Assembly (NCBI RefSeq): GCF_000264295.1 | Contig: NZ_AJXT01000007.1 | Location: 1-64,000, forward strand | From: Rhodanobacter spathiphylli B39 | Lineage (GTDB): Bacteria > Pseudomonadota > Gammaproteobacteria > Xanthomonadales > Rhodanobacteraceae | DNA length: 64,000 bases | Direction: 5' to 3' | In this document: positions 39,380 through 48,032 of the stretch, one piece after another | Numbering within the stretch: position 1 is the stretch's first letter | How the letters are laid out: each line of letters starts with the position of its first letter | Program-made: the position numbers and the translations under genes | The notes under the pieces: model-generated | The model's input: only the letters and a program-made list of their open reading frames with translations | The model's database searches: none | Told to the model about the DNA's origin: nothing

Positions 39380-39981
39380 GTCCGTCCCATCCTCTGCAGC
39401 AGGTTGTGGAGCATCGAGGCGGTGGCGCCCCAGATGCGATGACCGCCGTGGACGAATTCCACCATCGGCCGGGTCTGGCCGCGGAACTCCATCGTGTAGC
39501 GGCGCAGGTTGGCCGGCTCCAGCAGGAACGCCAGCGGCACTTCGAAGACTTCGGAGACTTCATCGGGCGCCGGATACAGCTGCGCACCGACGTCGATGCT
39601 GGCCACCACCGGGGTGATGCAGAAGCCGCTGATGGTCTCGAAACGGTCGAGGTAGCCCAGCGGCTTCACCAACTGGCGATCCAGCCCGATCTCCTCTTCG
39701 CTCTCGCGCAGCGCGGTGGCCAGTGCGTCGTCGTCGGCGGGATCGGTGCCGCCACCGGGAAAGGCCACCTGGCCGGCGTGTGCCTGCAGGTTGTCGTTGC
39801 GCACGGTGAGCACCAGCCGTGGCTGCACGCCTTCGCGAAAGCCCACCAGCACGGCCGCCGGCCGGCGCTCGGTGGTGCCCAGCAGCTGCGTCATGTCCGC
39901 ATGGTTCCAGCCCGGGCCGGTCGGCGGCGACGACAATGGCAGCAAGGCGTCGATCAGGCCATCGATGCGGTCGTCGATCAT
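39376..39981 (-). CDS. nudL: NUDIX hydrolase, CoA pyrophosphatase (NudL) type
   Basis: A 201-residue NUDIX protein. The upstream family segment VRNDNLQAHAGQVAFPGG leads into the Nudix box GGTDPADDDALATALRESEEE followed by IGL, in which the first Glu of the box is replaced by Asp, common in this subfamily. It probably hydrolyses CoA and its derivatives to 3',5'-ADP and phosphopantetheine. ATG 39981 overlaps the upstream stop (ATGA), and its own stop overlaps the next start. Confidence 0.88.
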   Translation of the reverse strand: MIDDRIDGLIDALLPLSSPPTGPGWNHADMTQLLGTTERRPAAVLVGFREGVQPRLVLTVRNDNLQAHAGQVAFPGGGTDPADDDALATALRESEEEIGLDRQLVKPLGYLDRFETISGFCITPVVASIDVGAQLYPAPDEVSEVFEVPLAFLLEPANLRRYTMEFRGQTRPMVEFVHGGHRIWGATASMLHNLLQRMGRT

Positions 39982-40181
39982 GGTTGCCGGCGCAATGGCA
40001 GGACCTGCTGCATCACGTACCGGCGTTCGGCCTGGCTCATCATGCGCCAGCGGCCGATCTCCTCGCCGCTGCGCTGGCAACCGATGCAGTAGCCCCGCGG
40101 GTCCAGCCGGCAGGTGCCGATGCAGGGCGTCAGCGGGGCATCGGGGGCGGCATCTTCAGCGCGGGCGGGATCGTTCGACAT
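39978..40181 (-). CDS. DUF1289 small Cys-rich protein
   Basis: A 67-residue protein with the DUF1289 pattern: PCIGTCRLDPRGYCIGCQRS carries four Cys likely to bind metal, then GRWRMMSQAERRYVMQQV. Function is unknown; a Zn or Fe-S site is probable. It is the first gene of the operon with nudL and sseA. Confidence 0.87.
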   Translation of the reverse strand: MSNDPARAEDAAPDAPLTPCIGTCRLDPRGYCIGCQRSGEEIGRWRMMSQAERRYVMQQVLPLRRQP

Positions 40182-40208
40182 GACCCCGGGATGTTATCAC
40201 CGCAGGGG

Positions 40209-40937
40209 TCACGGCCGGGCCGGATCGGACTTGATCGCCAGCAGTTCGATCTCGAAAACGAGTGCCTCGTTCGGACCGATGCGCGGCAGCGCGCCCGCCT
40301 CGCCGTAGGCCAGCCGCGGCGGAATCACCACCTTCCAGCGGTCGCCGGTATGCATGCGGGGAATCACGTCCTGCCAGCCGGGAATCACCTTGTCGACGCT
40401 GAAACTGACCGGCGCCCCATGTGCCCAGGTGCTGTCGAACTCGGTGCCATCGATCAGCATGCCGCGATAGTTCACCGTGACCAGGCTGGTCACGGTGGGA
40501 CTGACCTTGCCGTCACCCTTGCTCAACACCCGGTACTGGATGCCCGACGGCAACTGCACCACGCCGGGCTGCTGCCGGTTGCTGGCCAGGTAGGCGGCGC
40601 TCTTGCGTGCATTCGCCGCGGCGATCCGCTTGAACTCGCTCAGTGCCTCGGCGTGCATCTGCTGGTCGAGGCGCTGCAGCTGCTGGTGCATCTCCTGCAT
40701 CGACACGCCGGGCCGCCGCCTGGCGTAGGCATCCTCGATCGCCTTCACCAGCACCGGGATCTCCACATCGGGCTTGCCGTCGGCGAACTGGCTGCCGATC
40801 TGGTAACCGATCGCGTACGACAGGCTGGCCTTGTCCGTTCGCGCCGGTGCCGGAGCAGCGCTCTGGGCGCAGGCCGCGCCGGCAACCAGCAGCAGGCCGA
40901 ACGCGGCGCAACGCAGATGTGTGATGCCTTGTTCCAC
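40209..40937 (-). CDS. FKBP-type peptidyl-prolyl cis-trans isomerase (Mip/FkpA-like)
   Basis: A 242-residue exported foldase. A signal peptide (HLRCAAFGLLLVAGAACAQ) precedes an FKBP N-terminal dimerisation helix region (SYAIGYQIGSQFADGK through MHQQLQRLDQQMHAEA) and a C-terminal FKBP domain (VTVNYRGMLIDGTEFDSTW, VIPGWQDVIPRMHTGDRWKV, RLAYGE, LVFEIELLAI). It assists folding of periplasmic or outer-membrane proteins. GTG 40937 is preferred over upstream starts because AGGAAGGA lies just before it and the signal peptide follows at once. Confidence 0.9.
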   Translation of the reverse strand: MEQGITHLRCAAFGLLLVAGAACAQSAAPAPARTDKASLSYAIGYQIGSQFADGKPDVEIPVLVKAIEDAYARRRPGVSMQEMHQQLQRLDQQMHAEALSEFKRIAAANARKSAAYLASNRQQPGVVQLPSGIQYRVLSKGDGKVSPTVTSLVTVNYRGMLIDGTEFDSTWAHGAPVSFSVDKVIPGWQDVIPRMHTGDRWKVVIPPRLAYGEAGALPRIGPNEALVFEIELLAIKSDPARP

Positions 40938-41096
40938 CGATCCTTCCTCTCGCCGGTGCGAGCCTTGATCCCGAGCAAACATCCTAAGCGGTTCGCGCGG
41001 CCCGTGCAGCGGATCGCGCCCGTGGCTTGAGAAACCCGGCGGCGGCAAAGGTTCCCGCTGCTACCATCGGCGGCTTGCCACTGTTAGGAGCCAGCC

Positions 41097-41879
41097 ATGG
41101 CCTATCGCAATCTCGAAATCGGCAACCGCGGTGCCGTGCGCACCATCGTCGTCAACCGTCCGGACAAGCTCAACGCATTGAACCGCGACACCTTGAACGA
41201 ACTGACCCTCGCCTTCGCGCAGGCCGGCCAGGACGACGCCGTGCGCGTCGTGGTGCTGACCGGCGCGGGCGAGAAGGCCTTCGTCGCCGGCGCCGACATC
41301 GCCGAGATGAACGGCTATACGCCGGTGCAGGCCCAGGGCTTCTCGCGTACCGGCCAGCACCTGATGAGCTCGATCGAGCGGCTGGGCAAGCCGGTCATCG
41401 CCCGTATCCAGGGCTTCGCACTGGGCGGCGGCATGGAGCTGGCGATGGCCTGCCACCTGCGTGTGGCCAGCGAGAAGGCGAAATTCGGCCAGCCGGAAAT
41501 CAACCTCGGTCTGATCCCCGGCTTCGGCGGCACCCAGCGCCTGCTGCGCCTGGCCGGCCGCGGCGCCGCGCTGGAACTGTGCCTGACCGGCGCGGTGATC
41601 AACGCGCAGCGCGCGTTCGAGCTGGGCATCGTCACCCGCGTGGTCGCGCCCGAGGCGCTGGACGAGGCGGTCGACGGGCTGGCCGATCAGCTGGCTGCTG
41701 CCGCGCCGTTGGCCGCGGCCGGCATCCTCGACGCGGTGCTGCAAGGTGGCGAAACCGCCATCGACCAGGGCCTGGAATTCGAAACCCAGGGCTTCGCGCT
41801 GGCGTTTTCCACCGAGGACATGCGCGAAGGCACCGGTGCGTTCCTGGAAAAGCGCAAGGCGGAGTTCAAGGGGCGCTGA
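41097..41879 (+). CDS. Enoyl-CoA hydratase (crotonase)
   Basis: A 260-residue enoyl-CoA hydratase with both catalytic glutamates: the one in LGGGMELAMAC and the one in FGQPEINLGLIPGFGGTQRL. The oxyanion-hole segment KAFVAGADIAEM is also intact. It hydrates trans-2-enoyl-CoA in fatty-acid or amino-acid degradation. TAGGAG precedes the ATG by 6 bases. It is a single gene between the divergent FKBP gene and the convergent DUF1684 pair. It could serve leucine or other acyl-CoA routes; substrate is not set by sequence. Confidence 0.92.
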   Translation: MAYRNLEIGNRGAVRTIVVNRPDKLNALNRDTLNELTLAFAQAGQDDAVRVVVLTGAGEKAFVAGADIAEMNGYTPVQAQGFSRTGQHLMSSIERLGKPVIARIQGFALGGGMELAMACHLRVASEKAKFGQPEINLGLIPGFGGTQRLLRLAGRGAALELCLTGAVINAQRAFELGIVTRVVAPEALDEAVDGLADQLAAAAPLAAAGILDAVLQGGETAIDQGLEFETQGFALAFSTEDMREGTGAFLEKRKAEFKGR

Positions 41880-41908
41880 GCCCCCACGCAGGGCAGGCGC
41901 TGCCTGCC

Positions 41909-42817
41909 CTACTTTCCGGCTTCGTCGAACTTCTTCTCGCCCGCGGTCACCGCCAGCTTCAGGCGATTCTCCGGCGGCGCCAGCGGGCAGACCACGTGCG
42001 GCGTGACCGCGCACGGCGGGTTCTCGGCCAGGTTGAAATCCAGCACGAGCTTGCCGTTCTTCGGCGCGGCCGCGTACAGGAAGCGGGCGCCGCCATAGGT
42101 CAGCTTCCCCGCCGTGCGGTCGCTGAAGACGAAGAACAGCCGGCCGTCCTCTTCGATCGGCAGCAGCTCGTAGCTGCGGCCGTCACGCCGGAATACCGCC
42201 TTGCCGGCGATCGGCGTATCGCTCACGGTGCCGGTGACGTAGGCCATCTTCAACGTGTGCGACGGCTTGAACGGCACCCAGTCTGCCTCGATCCGCCAGG
42301 ACGGATCGATCGGGAAATAGTCGAAGCCCGGGAAGTGCGTGCGCAGCGGCGCGTTGTTGTCCTTCACCCGCAAGCCGCGCTGCGCGCCGTTCTCGATCAC
42401 GTAGAGATAGCTGCTGCCGAAACCCACCCGGGTCGGTCGCTGCTTGCCGTCGGAACCTTGCGTGCGCAAGATGTTGTCGATCGCCGCCGGTGCGCCGTCG
42501 ACGGTGATGCCGCGGGTATCCGCCAGATGCAGCCTGACCTGCCCGTCCGTCGCCAGCTCCAGCACGCCCAGGTGCGCAGGGGCACCGGAGACGGGGAAGT
42601 GGTTGTCCGGCGCACTGCCCACGCTGTTCGATCCGGGCTCCAGCCAACCCGACGCAGTCAACGCCAGATAGCCGTCCATCTGCCTGAGTTGCTCGACCCG
42701 CTCGCTGCGCGCGCGTTGCACCGAGGCGACGTAATCAGCCGGCGTGGCCGCCGGCGCGGAGAATGCCAGCCACAGGCCCAGCGCGACCAGCGCGCTCCTT
42801 TCAGTGATGCGAGCCAC
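41909..42817 (-). CDS. Exported DUF1684 protein, copy 1
   Basis: A 302-residue protein with a short signal peptide (LVALGLWLAFSAPAA) and the DUF1684 domain: LEPGSNSVGSAPDNHFPV, a central beta-rich part (YFPIDPSWRIEADWVPF), RFLYAAAPKNGKLVLDFNLA and the Cys-containing end NPPCAVTPHVVCPLAPPENRL. DUF1684 has no assigned function. It starts at GTG 42817, inside the 3' end of a paralogue of identical length (17-base overlap), so the two are translationally coupled and arose by tandem duplication. Confidence 0.85.
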   Translation of the reverse strand: MARITERSALVALGLWLAFSAPAATPADYVASVQRARSERVEQLRQMDGYLALTASGWLEPGSNSVGSAPDNHFPVSGAPAHLGVLELATDGQVRLHLADTRGITVDGAPAAIDNILRTQGSDGKQRPTRVGFGSSYLYVIENGAQRGLRVKDNNAPLRTHFPGFDYFPIDPSWRIEADWVPFKPSHTLKMAYVTGTVSDTPIAGKAVFRRDGRSYELLPIEEDGRLFFVFSDRTAGKLTYGGARFLYAAAPKNGKLVLDFNLAENPPCAVTPHVVCPLAPPENRLKLAVTAGEKKFDEAGK

Positions 42818-43709
42818 GATAATTCTTCTCGCCCGCGGTCACGCGCAGATCCAGCCGGTTCTCCGGCGGCGCCAGCGGACAGGTGGCGAAACCGGTGAAC
42901 GCGCACGGCGGGTTGTAGGCCTTGTTGAAGTCCAGCACGACTTTGCCGTCCTTCGGCGGGTCGATGTACAGGAATCGCGCCGCGCCGTAGGTTTCCTTGC
43001 CGCTGGTACGGTCGGCGAAGACGATGAAATACTGCGCGTCGCCCGGTTCCTCGATCACCGGCAGCAACTCGAAATGCTTGCCGTCGCGGGTGAACTCCAG
43101 CTTGCCCGGCACCGGGTACTTGTCGATGGTGCCGATCACCGAGCCCATCTCCAGCGTCTCGCCCGGCTGCGCCGGCACCCAGGTCGCCTCGATCCGCCAG
43201 GAGGGATCGATCGGGAACGAGTCGATGCCGAGGAAGTGCTTGCGCGAGGGCGCTTCGCTGTCCTTCACTCGCAGGCCCTTGCGGCCGTCGCGATCGATCA
43301 CGTAGAAGCTCACCGTGCCGAACGCCACCTTCGTCGGCGCCGCCTCTGCGGTGGCGTGCGCATCATCCACCAGCACCGCTTCGCTGACGGCCTTGCCGTC
43401 GATCGTGGCGTGGCTGTCCTGGTCCAGCGCGATTCGCATGCTGCCATCGGTCGCCAGCGTGACCACACCGAGATGGGCCGGCCCGGCGGTCAGCACGATG
43501 TCGTTGTCGGCGGCGCTGCCGACCCGGTTGGCGCCCGGCTGCAGCCACTCCAGCCCGATCAGGCTGAGCCAGCCGTCCGCGGCGGTAAGCCGTCCCACAC
43601 GGCCGGCATGCCACTGTTCGATGCCCTGCGTGTAGTTATCGATGTCGGTGGCGTGCACGGTAGCGACTCCCAGAATGGCGGCGGCAACAAAAAGGCTGTT
43701 ACGGAGCAT
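42801..43709 (-). CDS. Exported DUF1684 protein, copy 2
   Basis: A 302-residue protein paralogous to its neighbour: LQPGANRVGSAADNDIVL, SFPIDPSWRIEATWVP, RFLYIDPPKDGKVVLDFNKA and NPPCAFTGFATCPLAPPENRL match position by position. A signal peptide (LFVAAAILGVATVHA) targets it to the periplasm. GGAG lies 6 bases before ATG 43709. The family is unassigned; strong conservation of the FNxAxNPPC...CPLAPPENR end suggests a functional site. It lies just downstream of mutL (35 bases) on the same strand. Confidence 0.85.
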   Translation of the reverse strand: MLRNSLFVAAAILGVATVHATDIDNYTQGIEQWHAGRVGRLTAADGWLSLIGLEWLQPGANRVGSAADNDIVLTAGPAHLGVVTLATDGSMRIALDQDSHATIDGKAVSEAVLVDDAHATAEAAPTKVAFGTVSFYVIDRDGRKGLRVKDSEAPSRKHFLGIDSFPIDPSWRIEATWVPAQPGETLEMGSVIGTIDKYPVPGKLEFTRDGKHFELLPVIEEPGDAQYFIVFADRTSGKETYGAARFLYIDPPKDGKVVLDFNKAYNPPCAFTGFATCPLAPPENRLDLRVTAGEKNYRGSHH

Positions 43710-43743
43710 CGGTTTCTCCAGTGAAACATTTCTCGACGGCGCG

Positions 43744-45555
43744 TCAGCGACCGCGCATGAACAACCGGTCCAGCTCGGGCAGGCTCAGTTGCACCCAGGT
43801 CGGACGCCCATGATTGCATTGTCCGGAACGCTCGGTCGCCTCCATTTCGCGCAGCAAGGCATTCATCTCGGGCAGGGTCAGGCGCCGGCCGGCACGGACC
43901 GAGCCGTGGCAGGCCATGGTGGACAGCAGTTCGTTTTCCAGTTCCTGCAGCCGACGCGAGCAGCCGTGCTGGGCCAGTTCGGACAACACGTCACGGCTGA
44001 GCTGGGCCACGTCGGCACCTTCCAGCAGCGCCGGGATGCGCCGCACCACGATCGTGGCCGGGCCGCTGCGCGAAAGTTCCAGGCCCCAGTCGGCCAGCGC
44101 CTCGGCGTGTTCCTCGGCGGCGGCGGCCTCTCTGGCGCTGACTGCCAAGCTCAACGGCACCAGCAGCATCTGCGAGCGCAGGTTGCTGCCGACGCGGCCG
44201 GACTTCAGCTTCTCGTAGGTGATCCGCTCGTGCGCCGCGTGCATGTCGACCAGCACCAGCCCGTGCGCGTTCTCGGCCAGCACGAAGATGCTTTTCAGTT
44301 GCGCGATGGCGAAACCCAGCGGCGGCGCCTCGCCTTCGGCCGACTCCGGCAGCGGCGCCGCAGCCGCAGGCACGAACGAAGGCTGGCCCAGCAACGCGGC
44401 ATAGTCGGCCAGTGGTTCCTCACGCGTGCCCAGGCCCAGCCGACTCTGGCTGGACGCACTGGGCCACGCTGACGGATACGCGGCGGCCACCGGCGCCGGA
44501 TGGGCCTGGGCCGGCATCGGAACAGCTTCCGTCACCGGCAGCGTGCCCAGCCCCGCCCGCGTCTGCGCCAACGCCTCGTGCAGGGTGCGAAACAGGAAGT
44601 CATGCACCAGCCGCTGCTCGCGGAAGCGCACCTCGTGCTTGGCCGGGTGCACGTTCACGTCGACGCCGGCCGGGTCCAGCTCCAGATACAGCACGAACAC
44701 CGCATGGCGGCCGTGGAACAGCACGTCGGCATATGCCTGGCGCACCGCATGGGCCACGATGCGGTCGCGCACCAGCCGGCCGTTCACGTAGAAATACTGC
44801 GAGTCGGCCTGCGCCCGCGACGCGGTCGGCAGGCCGACCCAGCCGGACAGGTGCAGGCCCGCCGCCGCGTGGTCGATACGCAGGCTTTGCGCCGGAAATT
44901 CATCGCCAAGCACCTCGGCCACCCGTTGCAATTGCGCCTGCTGATCGCGGGCGGCCTTCCAGATGCGCACCGGCTTGCCGTTGTGGCTGAGCCGGAATTC
45001 CACCGAGCCGCGGGCCAGCGCCAGCGACTTCAGCAAGTCGTCGACATGCGCGAACTCGGTGCGTTCGGCACGCATGAATTTCCGTCGCGCCGGCACGTTG
45101 TAGAACAGGTCGCGCACCTCGACGCTGGTGCCGGAAGGATGCTGCGCCGGGCGCGCCGCCTGCAGCTTGCCGCCGTCGACCTCGATGCGGAACGCGGCGT
45201 CCTGGTCGCGCACGCGCGAAGTCAGCGCGAAACGCGACACCGACGATACCGAGGCCAGCGCCTCGCCCCGGAAACCCATGCTGGCGACATGCTCCAGGTC
45301 GTCGAAGCTGCCGATCTTGCTGGTCGCGTGCGAGGCTACCGCCAGCGGCAGCTCGTCAACATGGATGCCGCCGCCGTCATCGCGCACCCGGATCAGTCGG
45401 GCGCCGCCGGCCTCGATATCCACCTCGATGCGCGTGGCCCCGGCGTCGAGGCTGTTCTCGACCAGTTCCTTGACCACCGAGGAAGGCCGCTCGATGACTT
45501 CGCCGGCGGCGATCTGGTTGATGAGTTCGGGGGGAAGCAGGCGGATGACGGTCAT
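43744..45555 (-). CDS. mutL: DNA mismatch repair protein MutL
   Basis: A 603-residue mismatch-repair protein. The GHKL ATPase domain has [33 protein letters not shown] and [14 protein letters not shown] Pro/Ala-rich linker (about residues 330-400) leads to the C-terminal dimerisation domain. That domain has [12 protein letters not shown], which fits the endonuclease motif DQHA(x2)E(x4)E except for Met in place of Gln, plus ACHGSVRAG and CNHGRP in the other two metal-site positions. So this MutL probably nicks DNA, unlike E. coli MutL; this is inferred from the motifs. It is the last of the nnr-tsaE-ami-mutL gene order, separated from ami by a MITE-like element. Confidence 0.96.
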   Translation of the reverse strand: MTVIRLLPPELINQIAAGEVIERPSSVVKELVENSLDAGATRIEVDIEAGGARLIRVRDDGGGIHVDELPLAVASHATSKIGSFDDLEHVASMGFRGEALASVSSVSRFALTSRVRDQDAAFRIEVDGGKLQAARPAQHPSGTSVEVRDLFYNVPARRKFMRAERTEFAHVDDLLKSLALARGSVEFRLSHNGKPVRIWKAARDQQAQLQRVAEVLGDEFPAQSLRIDHAAAGLHLSGWVGLPTASRAQADSQYFYVNGRLVRDRIVAHAVRQAYADVLFHGRHAVFVLYLELDPAGVDVNVHPAKHEVRFREQRLVHDFLFRTLHEALAQTRAGLGTLPVTEAVPMPAQAHPAPVAAAYPSAWPSASSQSRLGLGTREEPLADYAALLGQPSFVPAAAAPLPESAEGEAPPLGFAIAQLKSIFVLAENAHGLVLVDMHAAHERITYEKLKSGRVGSNLRSQMLLVPLSLAVSAREAAAAEEHAEALADWGLELSRSGPATIVVRRIPALLEGADVAQLSRDVLSELAQHGCSRRLQELENELLSTMACHGSVRAGRRLTLPEMNALLREMEATERSGQCNHGRPTWVQLSLPELDRLFMRGR

Positions 45556-45566
45556 CCGCCAACTTT

Positions 45567-45856
45567 AAGGCAACGCTGATCAAGTATCACCACCGTCACC
45601 CACCCTCTCTGTTCGCAGACCACAGGGCCGTCGGCGAAGGCAGACTGGCCGTCTGTCGAGACGACGGACCGAAGGTATGCGGACAGAGAGAGTGGGCCTC
45701 AACTTCTTGAATTTGAAATGATGAGGTGATGACTGGAAGGCCCGCAGCCGATGCCGCGCATCTTGGCAAGACGGCCAGTCTTGCCAGCGCCACGCAACAT
45801 CACCTGCGAGCCTTCCAGTCATCATGACGGCGGCGATACTTGATCAGCGTTGCCTT
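45567..45856. mobile_element. MITE-like element with 22-bp perfect terminal inverted repeats
   Basis: A 290-base non-coding element between ami and mutL. Bases 45567-45588 (starting AAGGCAACGCTGATCAAG) are an exact inverted copy of 45835-45856, and similarity continues about 10 bases inward with two or three changes. The flanks read TTAA on the left if the repeat starts at GGCAAC, and TTGA on the right, a possible decayed 4-base target duplication. The interior holds a second, nested palindrome (45727-45824). No transposase is present; short open frames across it have no support. Confidence 0.78.
45727..45824. repeat. 98-base imperfect palindrome inside the MITE-like element
   Basis: TGATGACTGGAAGGC (45727-45741) is inverted exactly at 45810-45824. 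The centre has TGGCAAGAC facing GTCTTGCCA around GGCCA, and the parts between also mirror each other with mismatches. Transcribed RNA would fold into one long hairpin. Confidence 0.75.
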
Positions 45857-45888
45857 GACAGCGAACAACCGCAATGCCGCGGGGCACG

Positions 45889-47385
45889 TCAGCCGGCGGG
45901 AATGGTCAGCGTGGTGCCGGCGCGCACCGTATTGCTGCTGATCTGATTCGCGTTCTTCAGCGCACCGACGCTGACGCCGTACTGGCGCGCGATGCTGCTG
46001 AGACTTTCGCCACGCCCGACCTTGTGCACGTCGCGCCCGGACGCCTTGCCGGACGACTGGCTGGCGCCGGACGCCAGCTGCACGCCGTTGCGTCGCGCCG
46101 CCTCGGCAGCAAACCAGGTGCCCGGCGGCGGGGTCGATTCGAAATAATTCTTCACGCCGCCCATGACGGCTTCGGCGAGCCTCTTCTGGTGTGCCGGATC
46201 GCGCAGCTTGCGCTCTTCGGCCGGATTGCTGATGAAGGCCGTCTCGACCAGGATCGACGGCACGTCGGGCGAACGCAGCACCACGAAATTCGCGCGCTCG
46301 ACATAGCCGCGATGGGTCGGCCCCAGACGCCCCAGCGCCTGGAGCACATTGCCGGCGATCATGTCGCTGGCCTGTATCGCCCAGCCCTGCTGCATGTCCA
46401 GCAGCACCTTGGCCAGGCTGTCGTCCTTGTCGTCCAGCGAAGTGCCACCGATCAGGTCGGCGCGGTTCTCGCGATCGGCCAGCCAGCGGGCAGCCTCGCT
46501 GGTCTTGCCGCGCGGCGACAGCACCCACACCGAAGAGCCCTTGGCGTCGCCGCTGGTGAACGCGTCGGCGTGGATCGACACGAACAGGTCGGCATTGTGC
46601 TCGCGGGCGATCTTGTAGCGCTGCGCCAGCGGAATGAAGAAGTCGCTGTCGCGCGTCAGCACGGCCTTCATGCCGGGCTGGCGATTGATCTCGGCGGCCA
46701 GCTCGCGCGCCACCGCGAGGGTGACGTTCTTTTCCAGCGTTCCGCCCGGACCGTGCGAACCGGGGTCCTTGCCGCCATGACCGGCGTCGATCGCCACCAC
46801 CACCTGGCGCTGGCCGTTGAGCATCGCGGCCGCCTGCTCGGCGGCGACCCGGCGGCTGTGCGTGGGATTGCTGTAGGTCTCGATGGGGGCCGGCTTCGCG
46901 ACCGCAGCGGCAGTCACCGGGGCTTTCGGCGCCGGCGCGGCACTGTCGGCAGCGACATCATGTTCGACCTCGGCGGCGTTGTCGGCCGGATAGAAATCCA
47001 GCACCAGCCGATAGTCGCCCTCATCCTTCGGCTTCAGCAGGAAGCTCTTCAGCCGGCTCGACGGATCAACCCTGGCGGTCAGCTGCATGCCGGTACCGAG
47101 GCGGGAATGCGTCATGCCGTGGAACAGGCCCTGCGCGGTCGGGGCGGAAAAATCGCGGCCGGCATTGCTGTCCGGCAGCTCGATCAGCACCTGGCCATGA
47201 TTCTGGCTGATCTTGTACTGCAGCGGGCCGGACGCGTCGAACACCACCCGCGTATAGGCCGGGCCGGCCCAGACGCGGACATCCTTCAATTGCGCGGCAC
47301 CGGCCGCGCCCAAGGGCAGCAGCGTCGCGATCGCGACGGCACACCAGCCGATCCGGTTGTTCAGGCAAGCCCTCATGCTCCGCAT
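45889..47385 (-). CDS. amiB: N-acetylmuramoyl-L-alanine amidase with AMIN, amidase_3 and LysM domains
   Basis: A 498-residue periplasmic cell-division amidase that cleaves the amide bond between MurNAc and the stem peptide. Order: signal peptide (IGWCAVAIATLLPLGAAGA), AMIN domain for septal targeting (LKDVRVWAGPAYTRVVFDAS), zinc amidase_3 domain (VVVAIDAGHGGKDPGSHG with a zinc His, the zinc Glu near TLEKNVTLAVA, SIHADAF with the second His, and VETAFISNPAEE with the catalytic Glu), and one LysM at the C-terminus (HKVGRGESLSSIARQYGVSV). The LysM and the tsaE/mutL neighbours match AmiB rather than AmiC. ATG 47385 has no clear ribosome site; ATG 47376 is possible. Confidence 0.94.
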   Translation of the reverse strand: MRSMRACLNNRIGWCAVAIATLLPLGAAGAAQLKDVRVWAGPAYTRVVFDASGPLQYKISQNHGQVLIELPDSNAGRDFSAPTAQGLFHGMTHSRLGTGMQLTARVDPSSRLKSFLLKPKDEGDYRLVLDFYPADNAAEVEHDVAADSAAPAPKAPVTAAAVAKPAPIETYSNPTHSRRVAAEQAAAMLNGQRQVVVAIDAGHGGKDPGSHGPGGTLEKNVTLAVARELAAEINRQPGMKAVLTRDSDFFIPLAQRYKIAREHNADLFVSIHADAFTSGDAKGSSVWVLSPRGKTSEAARWLADRENRADLIGGTSLDDKDDSLAKVLLDMQQGWAIQASDMIAGNVLQALGRLGPTHRGYVERANFVVLRSPDVPSILVETAFISNPAEERKLRDPAHQKRLAEAVMGGVKNYFESTPPPGTWFAAEAARRNGVQLASGASQSSGKASGRDVHKVGRGESLSSIARQYGVSVGALKNANQISSNTVRAGTTLTIPAG

Positions 47386-47543
47386 TGAAACGCAGGGTGA
47401 CGCGCTTTGCAAGATCTTTTCCCTTGAATATCCATGACCTGCGCGGCATTTGTCAGGTGAGATCAAGCTATGGGATGCAACTCCTGCTTTCGGCGCGAGC
47501 CCTCCGGCCCCAAAACCGGATCAGGTTTTCCCAGCGAAAAGAA

Positions 47544-48032
47544 TTACTTGGCGATCCTGTCGAGCAGGCTTGCGCCACGTCCGCCAAGGGCGCGCAGCGA
47601 GGCCTGACGACCAGCCCCGGCGTAGTCCAGGGTCACCGCAAGATCCGCCGCGGGCAAAGCCCCGCTGCCGCGCTCGGGCCATTCCACCAGCACCACGGCG
47701 TCGGGGTCGGCCAGCGCGTCCAGACCCAGCCACTCCAGTTCGCCCGGATCGGCGATCCGGTACAGGTCGAGGTGCCACGCCGGCCGTCCGCCTGCCGCAT
47801 AGCCTTCGATGAGGCTGTAGGTGGGGCTCTTCACCCGCTCACCGACACCCAGCGTCGTCAGCAGGGCCCGGGCGAAACTGGTCTTGCCGGCACCGAGCGG
47901 GCCGTGCAGGTAGATCACCAGCCCGCCGTCCAACGCAGCCGCCAGGCGCGCGCCCAGTGCCGCGGTGGCCGCCTCGTCGGCAAGCATCCAGGTCGACGTC
48001 GCATCCGCCGGTTCAATCATGGTCACGTTCAT
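47544..48032 (-). CDS. tsaE: tRNA threonylcarbamoyladenosine biosynthesis ATPase TsaE
   Basis: A 162-residue P-loop ATPase needed with TsaB, TsaC and TsaD to make the universal t6A37 tRNA modification. Walker A is LHGPLGAGKTSFARALL; the switch segment VKSPTYSLIEGY and the Walker B-like HLDLYRIADP with LVEWPERG complete the family pattern. It overlaps the 3' end of nnr by 20 bases if ATG 48032 is used, or by 8 bases from ATG 48020. It lies between nnr and ami in the conserved order. Confidence 0.95.
   Translation of the reverse strand: MNVTMIEPADATSTWMLADEAATAALGARLAAALDGGLVIYLHGPLGAGKTSFARALLTTLGVGERVKSPTYSLIEGYAAGGRPAWHLDLYRIADPGELEWLGLDALADPDAVVLVEWPERGSGALPAADLAVTLDYAGAGRQASLRALGGRGASLLDRIAK

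Noticed and set aside
45580-45825. Short open frame of 81 codons inside the MITE-like element
   Set aside because: It runs through palindromic sequence, is very Arg-rich and has no homology I recognise; such frames arise from repeats.
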